A DNA stretch of 64,000 bases from Myroides guanonis (GTDB lineage: Bacteria; Bacteroidota; Bacteroidia; Flavobacteriales; Flavobacteriaceae): contig NZ_FORU01000009.1 in the NCBI RefSeq assembly GCF_900114085.1, forward strand, positions 60,190 to 124,189. Direction: 5' to 3'. The notes under the pieces are model-generated. The model did no database searches. It was not told the DNA's origin and was given only the letters and a program-made list of their open reading frames with translations. The position numbers and the translations under genes were made by a program. The stretch's first letter is position 1. The number at the start of each line of letters is the position of its first letter. Below, one piece after another: positions 26,080 to 35,423 of this stretch.

Positions 26080-27228
26080 ATGGAACGACAGATTGTACAT
26101 TATGATTTAGATACTTTTTTTGTGTCGGTAGAACGATTGCAAAATTCGGGTCTAGTAGGAAAACCTGTTTTAGTAGGAGGAATGTCCGATAGGGCGGTGG
26201 TAGCTTCTTGTAGTTATGAGGCAAGGCGATTCGGAATTCATTCTGCGATGCCGATGAAGTTAGCAAGACAGCTTTGTCCTGAGGCTGTGGTAGTACGAGG
26301 AGATTTTGATATGTATTCTAAATACAGTACTATGGTAACAGAGATTATAGAAGAAAAAGCACCTGTAGTTGAAAAAGCCTCTATTGATGAGCACTATCTA
26401 GACATGACTGGTATGGATCGTTTTTTTAATACTTGGCAATTTTCCAAAGAGTTGCGCAGTAGAATAATAAAGGAAACAGGATTGCCTATTTCTTTTGGTC
26501 TTTCGATAAATAAAACAGTGAGTAAGATTGCAACAGGAGAGGTCAAACCTAGCGGGCAACAAAAGGTTGATATAGGTTTTGAAAAATCTTTTTTAGCCCC
26601 TCTATCTATTCGCAAAATACCAGGAATAGGTGGTAAGACCTATCCTAAGCTTAGACAGATGGGAGTGAGTAGAATTAAAACCCTGCAAGAATTAGATGTC
26701 ATGGCTATGCAACAATTGTTAGGAGAGAATGGAGTTACTATATGGAAAAAAGCCAATGCAATAGACACTAGTCCTGTGATTCCATTTCATCAACAGCAAA
26801 GTCTGAGTAAAGAAAATACTTTTGAACAAGATACCATAGATATGCTTCTTTTAAAAAAGGTATTGCTTACTATGGTAGATCAATTGGCTTTTGAGCTTAG
26901 ACAAGGTGGTAGGTTGATGGGATGTGTTACGATTAAAATACGATATACTAATTTCGATACGCATACGATGCAGGCTGCACTTCCTTTTACGAGTTCTGAA
27001 AAAGTGATTTCCGAAAAAGTACTTCAGTTGTTTTCTAAACTATATAGTAGACGTATGTTAATTCGCTTGGTAGGAGTGAAGTTTACTAAGCTCATTTATG
27101 GAAGCTATCAAGCAAATCTATTTGAAGATACAGAAGAAGACTTGAATTTGTCTAAAGCATTGGATCATATACGAAATCGTTTTGGAACACAGTCGGTTAT
27201 GCGAGGTTTTGCATTGCCTTTAAAATAA
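26080..27228 (+). CDS. dinB: Y-family DNA polymerase (DinB / Pol IV-like)
   Basis: 382 residues from ATG 26080, where the DinB pattern starts (HYDLDTFFVSVE). Catalytic acids are present: Asp9 in DLD, and Asp103 and Glu104 in ASIDEHYLD. The helix-hairpin-helix RKIPGIGGKTYPKLRQMG is near residue 185. The C-terminal little-finger domain carries QANLF (344-348), a good beta-clamp binding motif. It should be an active translesion polymerase, unlike the catalytically dead ImuB often paired with DnaE2. It lies 13 bp before dnaE, clearly one operon. Confidence 0.92.
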   Translation: MERQIVHYDLDTFFVSVERLQNSGLVGKPVLVGGMSDRAVVASCSYEARRFGIHSAMPMKLARQLCPEAVVVRGDFDMYSKYSTMVTEIIEEKAPVVEKASIDEHYLDMTGMDRFFNTWQFSKELRSRIIKETGLPISFGLSINKTVSKIATGEVKPSGQQKVDIGFEKSFLAPLSIRKIPGIGGKTYPKLRQMGVSRIKTLQELDVMAMQQLLGENGVTIWKKANAIDTSPVIPFHQQQSLSKENTFEQDTIDMLLLKKVLLTMVDQLAFELRQGGRLMGCVTIKIRYTNFDTHTMQAALPFTSSEKVISEKVLQLFSKLYSRRMLIRLVGVKFTKLIYGSYQANLFEDTEEDLNLSKALDHIRNRFGTQSVMRGFALPLK

Positions 27229-27241
27229 AAAATCAATAGAT

Positions 27242-30184
27242 ATGCTGTTAAATGTTCACAGTTATTATAGTTTGAGATATGGTACTCTTAGTTTGGATAA
27301 ACTGATTGAAAATGTAATTCATTTTGGTTATGATACGCTTGTCTTAACGGATATAAATAATTCTGCAGCTTCTATAGATTTTATAATGAAAACAAAAGAA
27401 GCGGGGATAAGAGGATTGGCGGGAATGGAGTTTAGAGAAGATGGCTTTTTGCGATATATAGGTATTGCAAAGAACGAGCGCGGATTTAAGGAGCTTAATG
27501 ATTGGATGACTTATCTAAATGCAGAGAAGAAAACATGTGGTTATCACGCTCCAATTTTTGAAGAAGTCTTTATAGTATATCCGTTTGGAGCTGTTAAAAC
27601 AGAGGAATTAGGAGAACGAGAATATATAGGAGTGGCTAATGATAACCTAAACACTATAGCACTGCAAAACCCTGAATTGTGGCAGTATTATGTAGTATGG
27701 CATCCTATAACTTTTGGATTTGAAGAAGAAGAACTGCATAGACAATTGAGAGCAATTGATTTCAATATTTTGATTTCACAATTAGATGATAGAAAATGTG
27801 CTAAAGCAACTGATTTTTTTATTGAAAAGAATAAGCTTTTAGAATGTTTCTCTGCTTTCCCTGTATTGATTGAAAACACCCAGCGATTACTAGAGACGTG
27901 TAGTTTTTCATTTGATTTTAAAGGGACTAAAACAAAAAAAACGTTTACAGGAAATAAAGAAGACGATAAAAAGCTTTTAGAGCAATATGCTTTAGAAGGT
28001 TTTGCTACTCGATATGAATCATACAACATAGAAGCCAAAGAAAGATTAGCAAAAGAACTTCGAATTATAGACGAACTTCATTTCTCAAGTTATTTTCTAA
28101 TCACAGATGATATATGTAGATATGCAAGAAGTAGAGGCTTTCATTATGTAGGTAGAGGAAGTGGAGCTAATAGTATTGTTGCTTATTGTTTGAGGATTAC
28201 AGAAGTATGTCCTGTAACTTTAGATTTGTATTTTGAACGTTTTTTAAATCCCAAAAGGAAAAGTCCCCCTGATTTTGATATTGACTTTTCTTGGAAAGAT
28301 AGGGATTCTATTTATACTTATATTTTTAATAGATATCAAACAACACATACTGCATTAATGGGGGCTATGAGTACCTTTAAAGACCGATCTATACTTAGAG
28401 AGCTCGGGAAAATATATGGGTTACCCAAACCTGATATCGATCGATTGATTCGAGAACCAGGAAATCTATTGAATGAAAATGAGGTTGTAAATAAAGTTAT
28501 GTCTACCTATACGAAGTTGCAAGATTTTCCTAACCAACGAACTATTCATGCTTCGGGAGTTCTTATTTCAGAAGAACCTCTTACTTGTTATTCTGCATTG
28601 GATTATCCACCTAAGGGATTACCAACTGTACAATATGATATGTATGTAGCAGAAGACATAGGTTTTGAAAAGTTTGATATACTTTCTCAAAGAGGATTGG
28701 GACATATAAAAGATTGCTGTGAGCTTGTTTTTGCAAATACGGGCATTCGGATTACTTCAGAGAATCCTAAAAGATTTTTTGAAGACCCTGAAATTGCCAC
28801 TCGTTTAAAAAATGCGGATACCGTTGGATGCTTTTATATAGAAAGTCCTGCGATGAGGCAATTAATAAGTAAATTACAATGTGACGATTACTTAACCCTA
28901 GTGGCGGCAAGTTCTATCATTAGACCTGGAGTTGCCTCTTCTGGTATGATGCAGACATATATTGAAAGACACCATAATCCTGAAAAAGTATCTTATTTAC
29001 ACCCCGTTTTTAAAGAACAGTTGGAGGAAACTTATGGAGTGATGGTTTACCAAGAAGATGTAATGAAAATAGGACATCATTTTGGAGGTTTGGATTTGGC
29101 AGATGCAGATGTGTTGAGACGTATGATGAGTGGGAAATATAGAAATAAAAATCACCTGAAAGAAATAGAAGAAAAGTATTTTAGTTATTGCAAGAATAAG
29201 GGATATCCCCAAGAGATAGCTAGTGAAGTATGGAGGCAGATGGAGTCTTTTGCAGGTTATAGCTTCAATAAGGCACACAGTGCTAGTTTTGCAGTAGAAA
29301 GCTATCAAAGCCTCTATCTTAAAACATACTATCCATTGGAGTTTATAGTAAGTGTATTGAATAATTATGGAGGGTTTTATAGTAGAGAAGTATATATAAA
29401 TGAAGCAAAGAGAGCAGGAGGAATTATAGAGTTACCTTGTGTAAATAACAGTCAGTTTCAAACGAGTTTACAAGAAAAGAAGGTTTATTTAGGATTTGAC
29501 GTACTCTTGAATTTAGAAGAACGTTTGACTAAGTCATTTCTAGAAGAACGTTTTGAAAATGGAGAATATGTTGGACTAGAAGATTTTTTGGAACGAACAG
29601 ATGTCGGTTTAGAACAAGCAGTTATATTAATTCGATGTGGAGCTTTTCGTTTTTTGGAAAAGGAAAAGAAAAATCTTTTATGGGAAGTTCATTTGTTATG
29701 GCGTAAAAAACAAAAAAGAGACACTAGTTATGTAACAAGTCTATTTGCTGTTAAACCAAAAGAGTTCAAATTACCTGCTCTACAAACAAATGTTTTAGAG
29801 GACATATATGATGAGGTAGAGCTTTTAGGATTTCCGGTTTCGGGCACTTTCTTCGACTTGGCTAAATCAAATTATAGAGGGAATGTTGTGGTGTCAGATT
29901 TAATTAAATTAAAAGGACAACAAGTACGTATAGTAGCCTATCTAGTGACTTATAAAACGGTGAAGACTAAAACCGGAAAGTATATGAAATTTGGAACTTT
30001 TATAGATTGTAAAGGTAGATTGTTTGATACAGTTCATTTTCCACAAAGTCTTCAAAGATATCCTCTGACTTCTAACGGGCTTTTTTTAATTGAAGGAAGG
30101 GTGGTGGTGGATTATTCAAGTCCCAGTGTTGAAGTTCAAAAGTGTGGAAGAATGCCGTTAAAGGCTGATCCAAGAAGCGAATAG
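27242..30184 (+). CDS. dnaE2: DNA polymerase III alpha subunit, short error-prone (DnaE2-like) type
   Basis: 980 residues, shorter than replicative DnaE (about 1150-1500 in Bacteroidota). The N-terminal PHP domain has lost metal ligands: LNVHS replaces LHxHS (Asn4) and TDINN replaces TDHNN (Ile38). The palm carries the catalytic aspartates in PDFDIDF (Asp346, Asp348) and FEKFDILSQRGLG (Asp479). Helix-hairpin-helix and a C-terminal OB fold (VRIVAYLVTYKTVKTKTGKYMKFGTF) follow. Together with DinB it resembles the ImuB-DnaE2 mutasome. The gene name is by analogy; replicative dnaE must be elsewhere. Confidence 0.88.
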   Translation: MLLNVHSYYSLRYGTLSLDKLIENVIHFGYDTLVLTDINNSAASIDFIMKTKEAGIRGLAGMEFREDGFLRYIGIAKNERGFKELNDWMTYLNAEKKTCGYHAPIFEEVFIVYPFGAVKTEELGEREYIGVANDNLNTIALQNPELWQYYVVWHPITFGFEEEELHRQLRAIDFNILISQLDDRKCAKATDFFIEKNKLLECFSAFPVLIENTQRLLETCSFSFDFKGTKTKKTFTGNKEDDKKLLEQYALEGFATRYESYNIEAKERLAKELRIIDELHFSSYFLITDDICRYARSRGFHYVGRGSGANSIVAYCLRITEVCPVTLDLYFERFLNPKRKSPPDFDIDFSWKDRDSIYTYIFNRYQTTHTALMGAMSTFKDRSILRELGKIYGLPKPDIDRLIREPGNLLNENEVVNKVMSTYTKLQDFPNQRTIHASGVLISEEPLTCYSALDYPPKGLPTVQYDMYVAEDIGFEKFDILSQRGLGHIKDCCELVFANTGIRITSENPKRFFEDPEIATRLKNADTVGCFYIESPAMRQLISKLQCDDYLTLVAASSIIRPGVASSGMMQTYIERHHNPEKVSYLHPVFKEQLEETYGVMVYQEDVMKIGHHFGGLDLADADVLRRMMSGKYRNKNHLKEIEEKYFSYCKNKGYPQEIASEVWRQMESFAGYSFNKAHSASFAVESYQSLYLKTYYPLEFIVSVLNNYGGFYSREVYINEAKRAGGIIELPCVNNSQFQTSLQEKKVYLGFDVLLNLEERLTKSFLEERFENGEYVGLEDFLERTDVGLEQAVILIRCGAFRFLEKEKKNLLWEVHLLWRKKQKRDTSYVTSLFAVKPKEFKLPALQTNVLEDIYDEVELLGFPVSGTFFDLAKSNYRGNVVVSDLIKLKGQQVRIVAYLVTYKTVKTKTGKYMKFGTFIDCKGRLFDTVHFPQSLQRYPLTSNGLFLIEGRVVVDYSSPSVEVQKCGRMPLKADPRSE

Positions 30185-30226
30185 CACTTGAATGATTAAT
30201 TCTTAAAGAAATACTAAATATTTTAT

Positions 30227-30234
30227 TAATTTTG
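30227..30234 (+). promoter_or_regulatory. Bacteroidota -7 box (TAATTTTG)
   Basis: Exact TAnnTTTG 43 bp upstream of the small membrane protein gene and 43 bp after the dnaE stop. Confidence 0.55.
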
Positions 30235-30277
30235 AAGGATAATAGTGTGAAAAAGAAACGATAAAAACATTTAATAT

Positions 30278-30685
30278 ATGAGAATTGTTAGAAATATCTT
30301 AGCTGTGCTTTTGGGATTAGTAATCGGAAGTATGGTAAATATGGGAATTATAATGATAAGTGGTTCAATTATTCCACCACCAGAGGGGGTAGATATGACA
30401 ACTACAGAGGGATTACAAGCAGGTATGCATATGCTTGAACCGAAACATTATATTTTTCCTTTTTTAGCACATGCATTGGGAACCTTTGTTGGAGCATTGG
30501 TGGCCTATATGATGGCAGCTCAATATAAAAAGTCGTTGGCTATAGGAATCGGAGTATTCTTTTTGTTAGGTGGTGTAGCAAGTGTATTAATGCTTCCTTC
30601 TCCAATTTGGTATACTGTAGTAGATTTATTAGGCGCTTATATTCCTTTTGCTTATTTAGCAGTTTGGATTGCTCAAAAGAAATAA
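30278..30685 (+). CDS. Small four-helix membrane protein of unknown function
   Basis: 135 residues with four hydrophobic segments (about 6-28, 58-80, 87-107 and 111-131) and a Pro-rich loop PPPEGVDM after the first. I recognise the general look of a conserved uncharacterised Bacteroidota inner-membrane protein but no named family. It has its own promoter and ends before a strong terminator. Confidence 0.7.
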   Translation: MRIVRNILAVLLGLVIGSMVNMGIIMISGSIIPPPEGVDMTTTEGLQAGMHMLEPKHYIFPFLAHALGTFVGALVAYMMAAQYKKSLAIGIGVFFLLGGVASVLMLPSPIWYTVVDLLGAYIPFAYLAVWIAQKK

Positions 30686-30715
30686 ATTATTTAGTAACTG
30701 AAAAGTTACTAATAA

Positions 30716-30757
30716 TAAAAAAGGCTGTCTCAGTTGATTTGAGACAGCCTTTTTTTC
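30716..30757. terminator. Bidirectional terminator
   Basis: Perfect stem AGGCTGTCTCA (30722-30732) / TGAGACAGCCT (30740-30750), 7-base loop, A-run before and T-run after. It serves the convergent membrane-protein and carboxylase genes. Confidence 0.92.
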
Positions 30758-30762
30758 TAAGA

Positions 30763-32391
30763 TTATACTTGAATAACACCAAGGTTAAAAGGTTTTTCGA
30801 TAGGAGCGTGGTTAGCAGCTTCTATTCCCATTGAAATCCATGTTCTAGTATCTAATGGGTCTATAATAGCATCTGTCCATAAACGAGAAGCCGCATAATA
30901 TGGAGATACTTGTTTGTCATATCTTGCTTTTATTTTATCAAAAAGCTCAGCTTCTTTTTCAGGAGTTAAAACCTCTCCTTTAGCTTTCAATGAAGAAGCT
31001 TCAATTTGCAATAATACTTTTGCAGCTTGTGAACCACCCATAACAGCTAATTCAGCACTTGGCCAAGCAAAAATTAATCTAGGGTCATATGCTTTTCCAC
31101 ACATCGCATAATTACCTGCTCCGTATGAATTCCCTACTATAACAGTAAACTTCGGTACTACAGAGTTACTAACCGCATTTACCATTTTAGCGCCATCTTT
31201 AATAATTCCTCCGTGTTCTGATTTTGAACCTACCATAAATCCAGTTACATCTTGTATAAAAACCAATGGTATTTTCTTTTGATTGCAATTGGCGATAAAA
31301 CGAGTAGATTTATCGGCTGAATCTGAATATATCACTCCACCAAACTGCATTTCGCCTTTTTTAGTCTTTACAACTTTTCGTTGATTGGCAACAATACCAA
31401 CTGCCCATCCATCGATGCGTGCATAACCTGTTATTATAGTTTGACCATAACCCGCCTTATATTCTTCAAATTCAGAATTATCTACTAAGCGCTTAATGAT
31501 TTCCATCATGTCGTATTGCTCAGACCTTGCTTTTGGTAGAATACCGTAAATTTCTTTAGGATCTAATGCAGGTTTTATTGTTTTAATTCGGTTGTATCCC
31601 GCTTGATTAAAAGAACCAATTTTGTCGACGATGTTTTTGATTGTGTTTAACGCATCAGCATCATCCTTTGCTTTATAATCTGTTACACCTGAGATTTCAC
31701 AATGTGTTGTTGCTCCTCCCAAAGTTTCGTTATCAATACTTTCTCCAATTGCAGCTTTTACTAGATAGCTACCTGCTAAGAATATACTTCCAGTTTTGTC
31801 AACAATTAGTGCTTCGTCACTCATAATAGGTAGGTAAGCACCACCTGCAACACAACTTCCCATTACTGCAGCTATCTGAGTAATTCCCATGCTACTCATA
31901 ATGGCGTTGTTTCTAAAAATTCTTCCAAAATGTTCTTTGTCAGGGAAAATTTCGTCTTGTAATGGAAGATAAACCCCAGCACTATCTACTAAGTAAATAA
32001 TAGGAAGACGATTTTCCATCGCAATTTCTTGAGCTCTTAAGTTCTTTTTAGCAGTTATTGGAAACCAAGCACCCGCTTTAACTGTAGCATCATTTGCAAC
32101 AACGATACACTGCGTACCTCTGATATATCCCATTTTAACGACTACTCCTCCTGAAGGGCAACCGCCATGTTCTTGATACATATCATCTCCGACGAAAGCT
32201 CCAATCTCAATACTATTTTTGTCTTCATCTAAAAGATAATCTATGCGTTCACGAGCTGTCATTTTTCCACTTTCGTGAAGTTTCGCTATACGTTTTTCAC
32301 CACCTCCTAGCTTAACTTGTGATAATTTATGTTTTAAATCGGATAAAAGTAACTTGTTGTGATCTTCGTTTATATTGAAGTTGATGTCCAT
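30763..32391 (-). CDS. Acyl-CoA carboxylase beta (carboxyltransferase) subunit, methylcrotonyl-CoA type
   Basis: 542 residues covering the two crotonase-fold carboxyltransferase halves. The acyl-CoA site block is GGCPSGGVVVKMGYI...CIVVANDATVKAGAWFP, and the biotin/CO2 half has VTGFMVGSKSEHGGIIKDGAKMVNAVSNS and GNSYGAGNYAMCGKAYDPR. These are closest to methylcrotonyl-CoA carboxylase beta (leucine breakdown), though propionyl- or geranyl-type activity is not excluded. A biotin carboxylase alpha chain would be needed, and none is encoded in this window. The gene stands alone. Confidence 0.88.
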   Translation of the reverse strand: MDINFNINEDHNKLLLSDLKHKLSQVKLGGGEKRIAKLHESGKMTARERIDYLLDEDKNSIEIGAFVGDDMYQEHGGCPSGGVVVKMGYIRGTQCIVVANDATVKAGAWFPITAKKNLRAQEIAMENRLPIIYLVDSAGVYLPLQDEIFPDKEHFGRIFRNNAIMSSMGITQIAAVMGSCVAGGAYLPIMSDEALIVDKTGSIFLAGSYLVKAAIGESIDNETLGGATTHCEISGVTDYKAKDDADALNTIKNIVDKIGSFNQAGYNRIKTIKPALDPKEIYGILPKARSEQYDMMEIIKRLVDNSEFEEYKAGYGQTIITGYARIDGWAVGIVANQRKVVKTKKGEMQFGGVIYSDSADKSTRFIANCNQKKIPLVFIQDVTGFMVGSKSEHGGIIKDGAKMVNAVSNSVVPKFTVIVGNSYGAGNYAMCGKAYDPRLIFAWPSAELAVMGGSQAAKVLLQIEASSLKAKGEVLTPEKEAELFDKIKARYDKQVSPYYAASRLWTDAIIDPLDTRTWISMGIEAANHAPIEKPFNLGVIQV

Positions 32392-32609
32392 AATTTATGC
32401 TGATTTTAATATCTTTTTTAGTTGCTGGCTAATGTACAAAAAGCAAGGCAAATATTACTAGAAACCTTATTAGAAATAGTCATAGTACTAGTTTGAATAA
32501 TAAAGAAAATATAACATTTAGAAGAGATATTGTAAAAGTAAGGTTACCTACGTAATTGGAATTATTATTAATTACTATAATTTATCGAATACTTAATGAT
32601 TTGGAAACA

Positions 32610-32637
32610 TTGGGTATTTGAAAAAGTAATATTTTTG
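32610..32637 (+). promoter_or_regulatory. Bacteroidota promoter for phosphate transport operon
   Basis: TTG at 32610-32612, 17 bp spacer, exact TATTTTTG at 32630-32637, 24 bp before the DUF47 gene start. Confidence 0.7.
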
Positions 32638-32660
32638 CCTCAATTTTAAACAACAAAAAC

Positions 32661-33305
32661 ATGTCATTAAATTCTATTTTTCAATTTCTAGTTCCTAAGG
32701 ACAAAGTATTCCATCCTTTATTTGAAATTGCTGCAAGTAAATTGCAATTATTATCTGAAACTATGCATGAGGCTGTTAATTTGCCAAGCAAAGAGCGTGA
32801 AGATAAGTTGAAGGCTGTAGAGGTTTTAAAAAGTGAAATTGAAAATATAGCACAGAGAACACGTATTGAATTAGGGAAGAATTTTATTACTCCGTTCGAT
32901 AGAGAAGATATTCATGCGTTGATTTCTGCTATTGATGATGTTGCTGATAACTTGAGTGATGCAGCTAGTAGAATGCGTTTATACCATTTGAATAAAGTGA
33001 CTAAACCATTGAGAAAGTTAACAGAAGCAAATCTAGAGGCTTGTACAGAAATAGCGAAAGCTATTATGTATCTAAAGAATTTGAAGAATCTTGATGAGAT
33101 TGCTGATAGTTGTAAATTAATTTATCGTTTAGAGCGTAAGGCTGACAAAGTATTTGATAAAGCATTATCTGATATTTTTGAAAACGAAGCTGATGTTAGA
33201 GATGTTATACGTTATAAAGAAGTAATGAGTGCATTAGAGAGTTCTACAGATAGCTGTAGAAAAGTAGCTAATGTATTAGAAGCTATTACAGTTAAGTATT
33301 CTTAA
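32661..33305 (+). CDS. DUF47 PhoU-like phosphate transport regulator
   Basis: 214 residues, all helical, with the DUF47/YkaA pattern FDREDIHALISAIDDVADNLSDAASRM and the second-half IYRLERKADKVFDKALSDIFE. Both halves carry acidic motifs of PhoU-like three-helix bundles that hold metals. Such proteins are nearly always encoded before Pit-type phosphate transporters and modulate them. It is 19 bp upstream of the transporter gene and shares its promoter. Confidence 0.9.
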   Translation: MSLNSIFQFLVPKDKVFHPLFEIAASKLQLLSETMHEAVNLPSKEREDKLKAVEVLKSEIENIAQRTRIELGKNFITPFDREDIHALISAIDDVADNLSDAASRMRLYHLNKVTKPLRKLTEANLEACTEIAKAIMYLKNLKNLDEIADSCKLIYRLERKADKVFDKALSDIFENEADVRDVIRYKEVMSALESSTDSCRKVANVLEAITVKYS

Positions 33306-33324
33306 TTTTAAATAATTTATAATT

Positions 33325-34419
33325 ATGGATACATTTCTAGATATGTTTCTGGATATTATAAGCAGACCCGAAGGGATTTTGCTTATAGTGATTATAGTAT
33401 TGGCTTTAGGATTTGACTTCATCAACGGGTTTCACGATGCAGCCAATTCTATTGCAACTATCGTTGTTACCAAAGTCTTAACTCCGCTACAAGCGGTGAT
33501 TTGGGCAGCTTTTTTTAATTTTATTGCTTATTTCGTTTCTCTATATGTTATAGGTGAGTTTAAAATTGGAAATACGATTGCTAAAACTGTAAACGAAGAC
33601 TTCATTACTTTAGAAGTCATTTTAGCAGGTTTAATTGCTGCTATTGTATGGAATTTAGCAACTTGGAAGTTGGGAATACCTTCCTCTTCTTCACACACAT
33701 TAGTGGGTGGATTTATGGGTGCTGCAATTGCTCATGCGGGTAGTTTTGAAAATGTAGTGAACTATGCTAAAGTAATACCTATCTTTTTGTTTATTTTCTT
33801 AGCTCCGGTGATAGGTCTTTTAATAGCACATATATTAACGATTATCATCTTGCATTTATGTAAACGTGCAAGCCCTGCTCGTGCAGAAAAGTGGTTTAAA
33901 AAGTTACAGTTAGTTTCTTCAGCTTTGTTTAGTTTGGGACATGGTATGAATGATGCGCAAAAAGTAATGGGTATTATTGGTGCAGCGGTTATTTTTTACC
34001 ACTTAAACGTAGATATGGATCCATTATATGTTAATGGTTCTGGAGATAACTTTTCACTATTCGTTGATCATTGGTGGTGGGTTCCTTTAGCTTCATTTTT
34101 GTTTATTGGTTTGGGTACTCTTAGTGGGGGTTGGAAGATCATCAAAACAATGGGAACTAAAATTACTAAAGTTACTCCATTAGAAGGAGTTGCTTCAGAA
34201 ACAGCAGGAGCGATAACTCTATATCTTACAGAGTTTTTAGGGATTCCAGTTTCTACAACACACACTATAACAGGTGCTATTATTGGAGTTGGAGTAACTA
34301 AAAGAGTTTCAGCTGTTAGATGGGGCGTAACGATAAGTCTTTTATGGGCTTGGGTTTTAACTATACCAGTATCTGCATTATTAGCCGCTTTGGTATATTA
34401 TATTGTTGCTTTGTTTTAG
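33325..34419 (+). CDS. Inorganic phosphate transporter, PiT family
   Basis: 364 residues with about ten membrane helices. The duplicated PiT signatures are present: GFDFINGFHDAANSIATIVVTKVL near the N-terminus and SLGHGMNDAQKVMG in the middle, with PSSSSHTLVGGFMGAA and PVSTTHTITGAIIGVG as the paired half-repeats. It moves phosphate, probably as a metal-phosphate complex, with protons or sodium. It is the second gene of the DUF47-pit operon, closed by a terminator. Confidence 0.95.
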   Translation: MDTFLDMFLDIISRPEGILLIVIIVLALGFDFINGFHDAANSIATIVVTKVLTPLQAVIWAAFFNFIAYFVSLYVIGEFKIGNTIAKTVNEDFITLEVILAGLIAAIVWNLATWKLGIPSSSSHTLVGGFMGAAIAHAGSFENVVNYAKVIPIFLFIFLAPVIGLLIAHILTIIILHLCKRASPARAEKWFKKLQLVSSALFSLGHGMNDAQKVMGIIGAAVIFYHLNVDMDPLYVNGSGDNFSLFVDHWWWVPLASFLFIGLGTLSGGWKIIKTMGTKITKVTPLEGVASETAGAITLYLTEFLGIPVSTTHTITGAIIGVGVTKRVSAVRWGVTISLLWAWVLTIPVSALLAALVYYIVALF

Positions 34420-34455
34420 AAAGTTTTCAGTACTAGTTACTTTTTAATATGTTTT

Positions 34456-34489
34456 ATGGGTAGTCTTAATTGATTACCCATTTTTTTTT
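34456..34489 (+). terminator. Terminator after phosphate transporter
   Basis: Stem ATGGGTA (34456-34462) / TACCCAT (34475-34481) then nine T. Confidence 0.85.
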
Positions 34490-34586
34490 GATGTAATTAA
34501 ATTCATGAGGTATATTAAGAAAGTGGAAGTCATATTTCAAATGAAAATAAATTGGTATATTGACGAGAATAAATAAAAATCTCATC

Positions 34587-35423
34587 ATGGAAATTAAATG
34601 CACAAAGAACATTGTTTTATCTCCTTCATTTACTAGACCATTTTTAGCTGATTCTTACTATAAAGATGGTGTTGATAAATTGCCTCTAGTAATTTTTGTG
34701 CATGGATATAAGGGGTTTAAAGATTGGGGAGCTTGGGAATTGGTAGCAAGGCATTTTGCAGAATCAGGGTTTTATTTTGTAAAGTTTAATTTCTCTCATA
34801 ATGGTACTACATTGGACAACCCGATGGAGTTTGAGGATTTAGAAGCTTTTGGTGCTAATACGTATTCGCAAGAACAGAGAGATTTAAATTATGTTGTTGA
34901 TTACTTTAAAGAACAAGAAGAGGTTGATGGAAGACGGGTTTATTTAATTGGACACAGCAGAGGAGGGGGAGCTGTGATTTTGAATGCTTATTATAATAAA
35001 GCTGTAACAGGTGTGATTACGTGGGCAGGAGTTTCTAACTTAAATAAAAGATTTCCTCAAAGACTTCGTTTTGATGAATGGAAAAGAACAGGTGTTTATT
35101 ACTCTGTTAATGGTAGAACAAAACAAGAGATGCCTCATTATTTTTCTTTTTATGAAGATTATATAGCGAATGAAGAGGCTTTGAATATACAATATGCTGC
35201 TCAGAATTTATCAAAACCTGCTTTGATTGTGCATGGAACAAGTGATGAAGCTGTTCCGATGAAGGAGGCTGCTTTATTACATGAGTGGATTAAAAAGTCA
35301 GAATTATTTTTTCTAGATACGGACCATGTCTTTGGTTCTAGACATCCGTGGAATGAAGAAAAGCTACCGCATGATTTAAACATAGTTGTTAAACATACGA
35401 TAGCTTTTATTTTGAGAAATTAA
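34587..35423 (+). CDS. Alpha/beta hydrolase
   Basis: 278 residues from the ATG at 34587; an upstream ATG adds nine unsupported residues. Alpha/beta hydrolase fold with VIFVHGYKGFKDWG (oxyanion region), nucleophile elbow GHSRGG, acid in HGTSDEAVP and catalytic His in LDTDHVFGSRHPW. The family includes dienelactone hydrolase-like and acyl peptidase-like esterases; the substrate is unknown. There is no signal peptide. It overlaps the end of the convergent heme A synthase gene by 4 bp. Confidence 0.85.
   Translation: MEIKCTKNIVLSPSFTRPFLADSYYKDGVDKLPLVIFVHGYKGFKDWGAWELVARHFAESGFYFVKFNFSHNGTTLDNPMEFEDLEAFGANTYSQEQRDLNYVVDYFKEQEEVDGRRVYLIGHSRGGGAVILNAYYNKAVTGVITWAGVSNLNKRFPQRLRFDEWKRTGVYYSVNGRTKQEMPHYFSFYEDYIANEEALNIQYAAQNLSKPALIVHGTSDEAVPMKEAALLHEWIKKSELFFLDTDHVFGSRHPWNEEKLPHDLNIVVKHTIAFILRN

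Noticed and set aside
25924..26100. 59-residue N-terminal extension of the HTH-S24 regulator
   Set aside because: The extension runs through the divergent promoters and palindromes and precedes the true helix-turn-helix start; it is simply an open frame.
28997..29308. 103-codon hydrophobic frame antisense to dnaE
   Set aside because: Shadow of the polymerase gene; no promoter or homology.
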